From the NCBI GenBank assembly GCA_030537455.1, contig JAUNMR010000002.1, forward strand, positions 62,001 through 126,000: 64,000 nucleotides of DNA, given 5' to 3'. Both the position numbers and the translations under genes were made by a program. Under the pieces are notes generated by a model. The model saw only the letters and a program-made list of their open reading frames with translations, did not search any database and was not told the DNA's origin. Source of the DNA: Planctomycetia bacterium. Its GTDB lineage: Bacteria; Planctomycetota; Planctomycetia; Pirellulales; Thermoguttaceae. The first letter of the stretch is position 1. Every line of letters starts with the position of its first letter. Positions 63,174 through 64,000 of this stretch are shown here, piece by piece.

Positions 63174-64000
63174 ATGATGGAAACACAAGGCAAATTAACA
63201 GACCAAGGTTTAGATTCACCCCAGGACGCCACGCTTGCTCGTTACGCTATCGGTATCGACTTGGGAACGACAAACTGCGAAATTGCTTATATCAAGCTCG
63301 ACGACCAGTCCACAACCACTGCTACGTTGCTTGACGTTCCTCAGTTTGTAGACGACGCCGTCGTCGAATCTCTCCCGTCTTTACCGTCGTTCCTTTACTT
63401 GGGAGACCCACAAGAGCGCCAAGCAAACGATTGGCGCCTGCCCTGGGATAAAGAAGAAAAAGTCGCGACGTCCACGTCGAGTTCGCAAGAGCATAAGCAA
63501 TCCAAGGCTAAACATGGCGTCTTCAAAAAGTTATTCGGTTTGGCTTCATCTAAGACCGATTCCGATAGTCTGGGACTCTCTGATCCAGAGGCATTGTGCC
63601 TTTTAGGAACAATAGCTAAGAAACGCCATGCGCAAGCGCCCAATCGTGTGATTGCCTCCGCTAAATCGTGGTTGACTTGTATTGACGTTGACAAGCGCGC
63701 TGCCTTCTTACCGAAAGCCGCCGCTACGAATGAACCTAAGGCGTCGCCAAAAGAGGTTGCAAAACAACTCCTGAAACGACTTTCCGACGCCTGGAAGTTT
63801 GCCTTTCCAAACGACCCGTTCACTCAGCAACTCGTTGTCGTGACGATTCCTGCCTCGTTCGACGCAAGCGCACGTGAAATCACAAGAGAAGCCGCGCTCG
63901 ACGCCGGATTCAATGAACAAAATCTCATTTTCCTTGAAGAACCACTGGCCGCGCTATATTCTTGGCTCGCCAAAAACGCTACGTCTTGGCGTAAGAAGCT
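63174..64000 (+). CDS. Hsp70-family (DnaK-like) protein, 3' end beyond the window
   Basis: The frame starts at tandem ATGs (63174 and 63177) and is open to the end of the window, about 275 codons. The ATPase phosphate-1 loop YAIGIDLGTTNCEIAY begins near residue 24, and VTIPASFDASAREITREAA followed by NLIFLEEPLAALYSW is the phosphate-2/adenosine part of Hsp70. Between them a Ser/Lys-rich insertion (about residues 85-125) is absent from DnaK, so this is a divergent Hsp70 as often seen in planctomycetes rather than DnaK itself. Confidence 0.88.
   Translation, partial: MMETQGKLTDQGLDSPQDATLARYAIGIDLGTTNCEIAYIKLDDQSTTTATLLDVPQFVDDAVVESLPSLPSFLYLGDPQERQANDWRLPWDKEEKVATSTSSSQEHKQSKAKHGVFKKLFGLASSKTDSDSLGLSDPEALCLLGTIAKKRHAQAPNRVIASAKSWLTCIDVDKRAAFLPKAAATNEPKASPKEVAKQLLKRLSDAWKFAFPNDPFTQQLVVVTIPASFDASAREITREAALDAGFNEQNLIFLEEPLAALYSWLAKNATSWRKK

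Noticed and set aside
1..64000. tRNA, rRNA or CRISPR features
   Set aside because: No cloverleaf with a T-arm consensus, no rRNA stretch and no regularly spaced direct repeats were found by eye; short tRNA genes cannot be fully excluded without tRNAscan-SE.

Overview
The window looks like chromosomal DNA of a planctomycete, probably an anaerobic or host-associated one. The evidence is family content: several Tat-exported Gfo/Idh/MocA oxidoreductases, a NIPSNAP protein, a Tat-exported aldo/keto reductase, a membrane-anchored squalene-cyclase-like toroid protein, FHA and Ser/Thr kinase proteins, and a right-handed beta-helix protein. No rRNA or tRNA gene and no CRISPR array was seen, so the phylum call is an inference from protein families.

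Layout. 0.6-4.7 kb: rpmF and fatty-acid synthesis genes (fabD, fabG, acpP, fabF), with an overlapping-hairpin device between acpP and fabF. 4.8-9.8 kb: a small protein kinase, an exported beta-helix protein and an FAD oxidoreductase with a [2Fe-2S] tail. 9.8-16.8 kb: a complete trp operon (trpE-G-D-C-F-B-A) behind a clear T-box riboswitch with a UGG (Trp) specifier and a UGGC acceptor-binding bulge. 16.8-20.2 kb: ilvB (minus strand), a possible 16-codon leader peptide with attenuator-like hairpins, an FHA protein and a FliJ-like coiled coil. 20.2-27 kb: Tat-exported enzymes (GH5 hydrolase, Gfo/Idh/MocA, metallophosphoesterase, aldo/keto reductase, NIPSNAP). 27-35.2 kb: homocysteine methyltransferase/MTHFR, a YqeG-like phosphatase, a histidine phosphatase, kdsB, a GH43-like hydrolase and gltA.

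35.3-42 kb is accessory DNA. A short ORF-less group II intron-like RNA sits directly behind the gltA terminator. It is followed by degenerate sequence and then an oxygen-defence and redox cluster of different base texture: rubrerythrin, an MBL-rubredoxin fusion, a PAS-like Cys-rich protein broken by a one-base deletion, a decayed flavodoxin-type reductase, and an OmpR-type two-component system whose likely 11-bp direct-repeat binding sites are visible at two promoters.

42-64 kb returns to core-like planctomycete genes: the toroid protein, an exported unknown, greA, another Gfo/Idh/MocA protein, a 1579-residue unknown next to a soluble histidine kinase, aat, an M20 dipeptidase, a HIT protein, aroH, a HAD phosphatase and the start of an Hsp70-family gene. 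Three proteins here align with enzyme families but lack catalytic residues: an alpha-oxoamine synthase homologue without PLP lysine, an AnmK homologue without its ATP and sugar motifs, and a class I glutamine amidotransferase homologue without the nucleophilic cysteine.

How the genes connect: the trp operon, aroH and ilvB serve amino-acid synthesis. The fab cluster feeds lipid synthesis and kdsB feeds LPS. The exported hydrolases and Tat oxidoreductases suggest polysaccharide breakdown outside the cytoplasm. The redox island would protect against oxygen.
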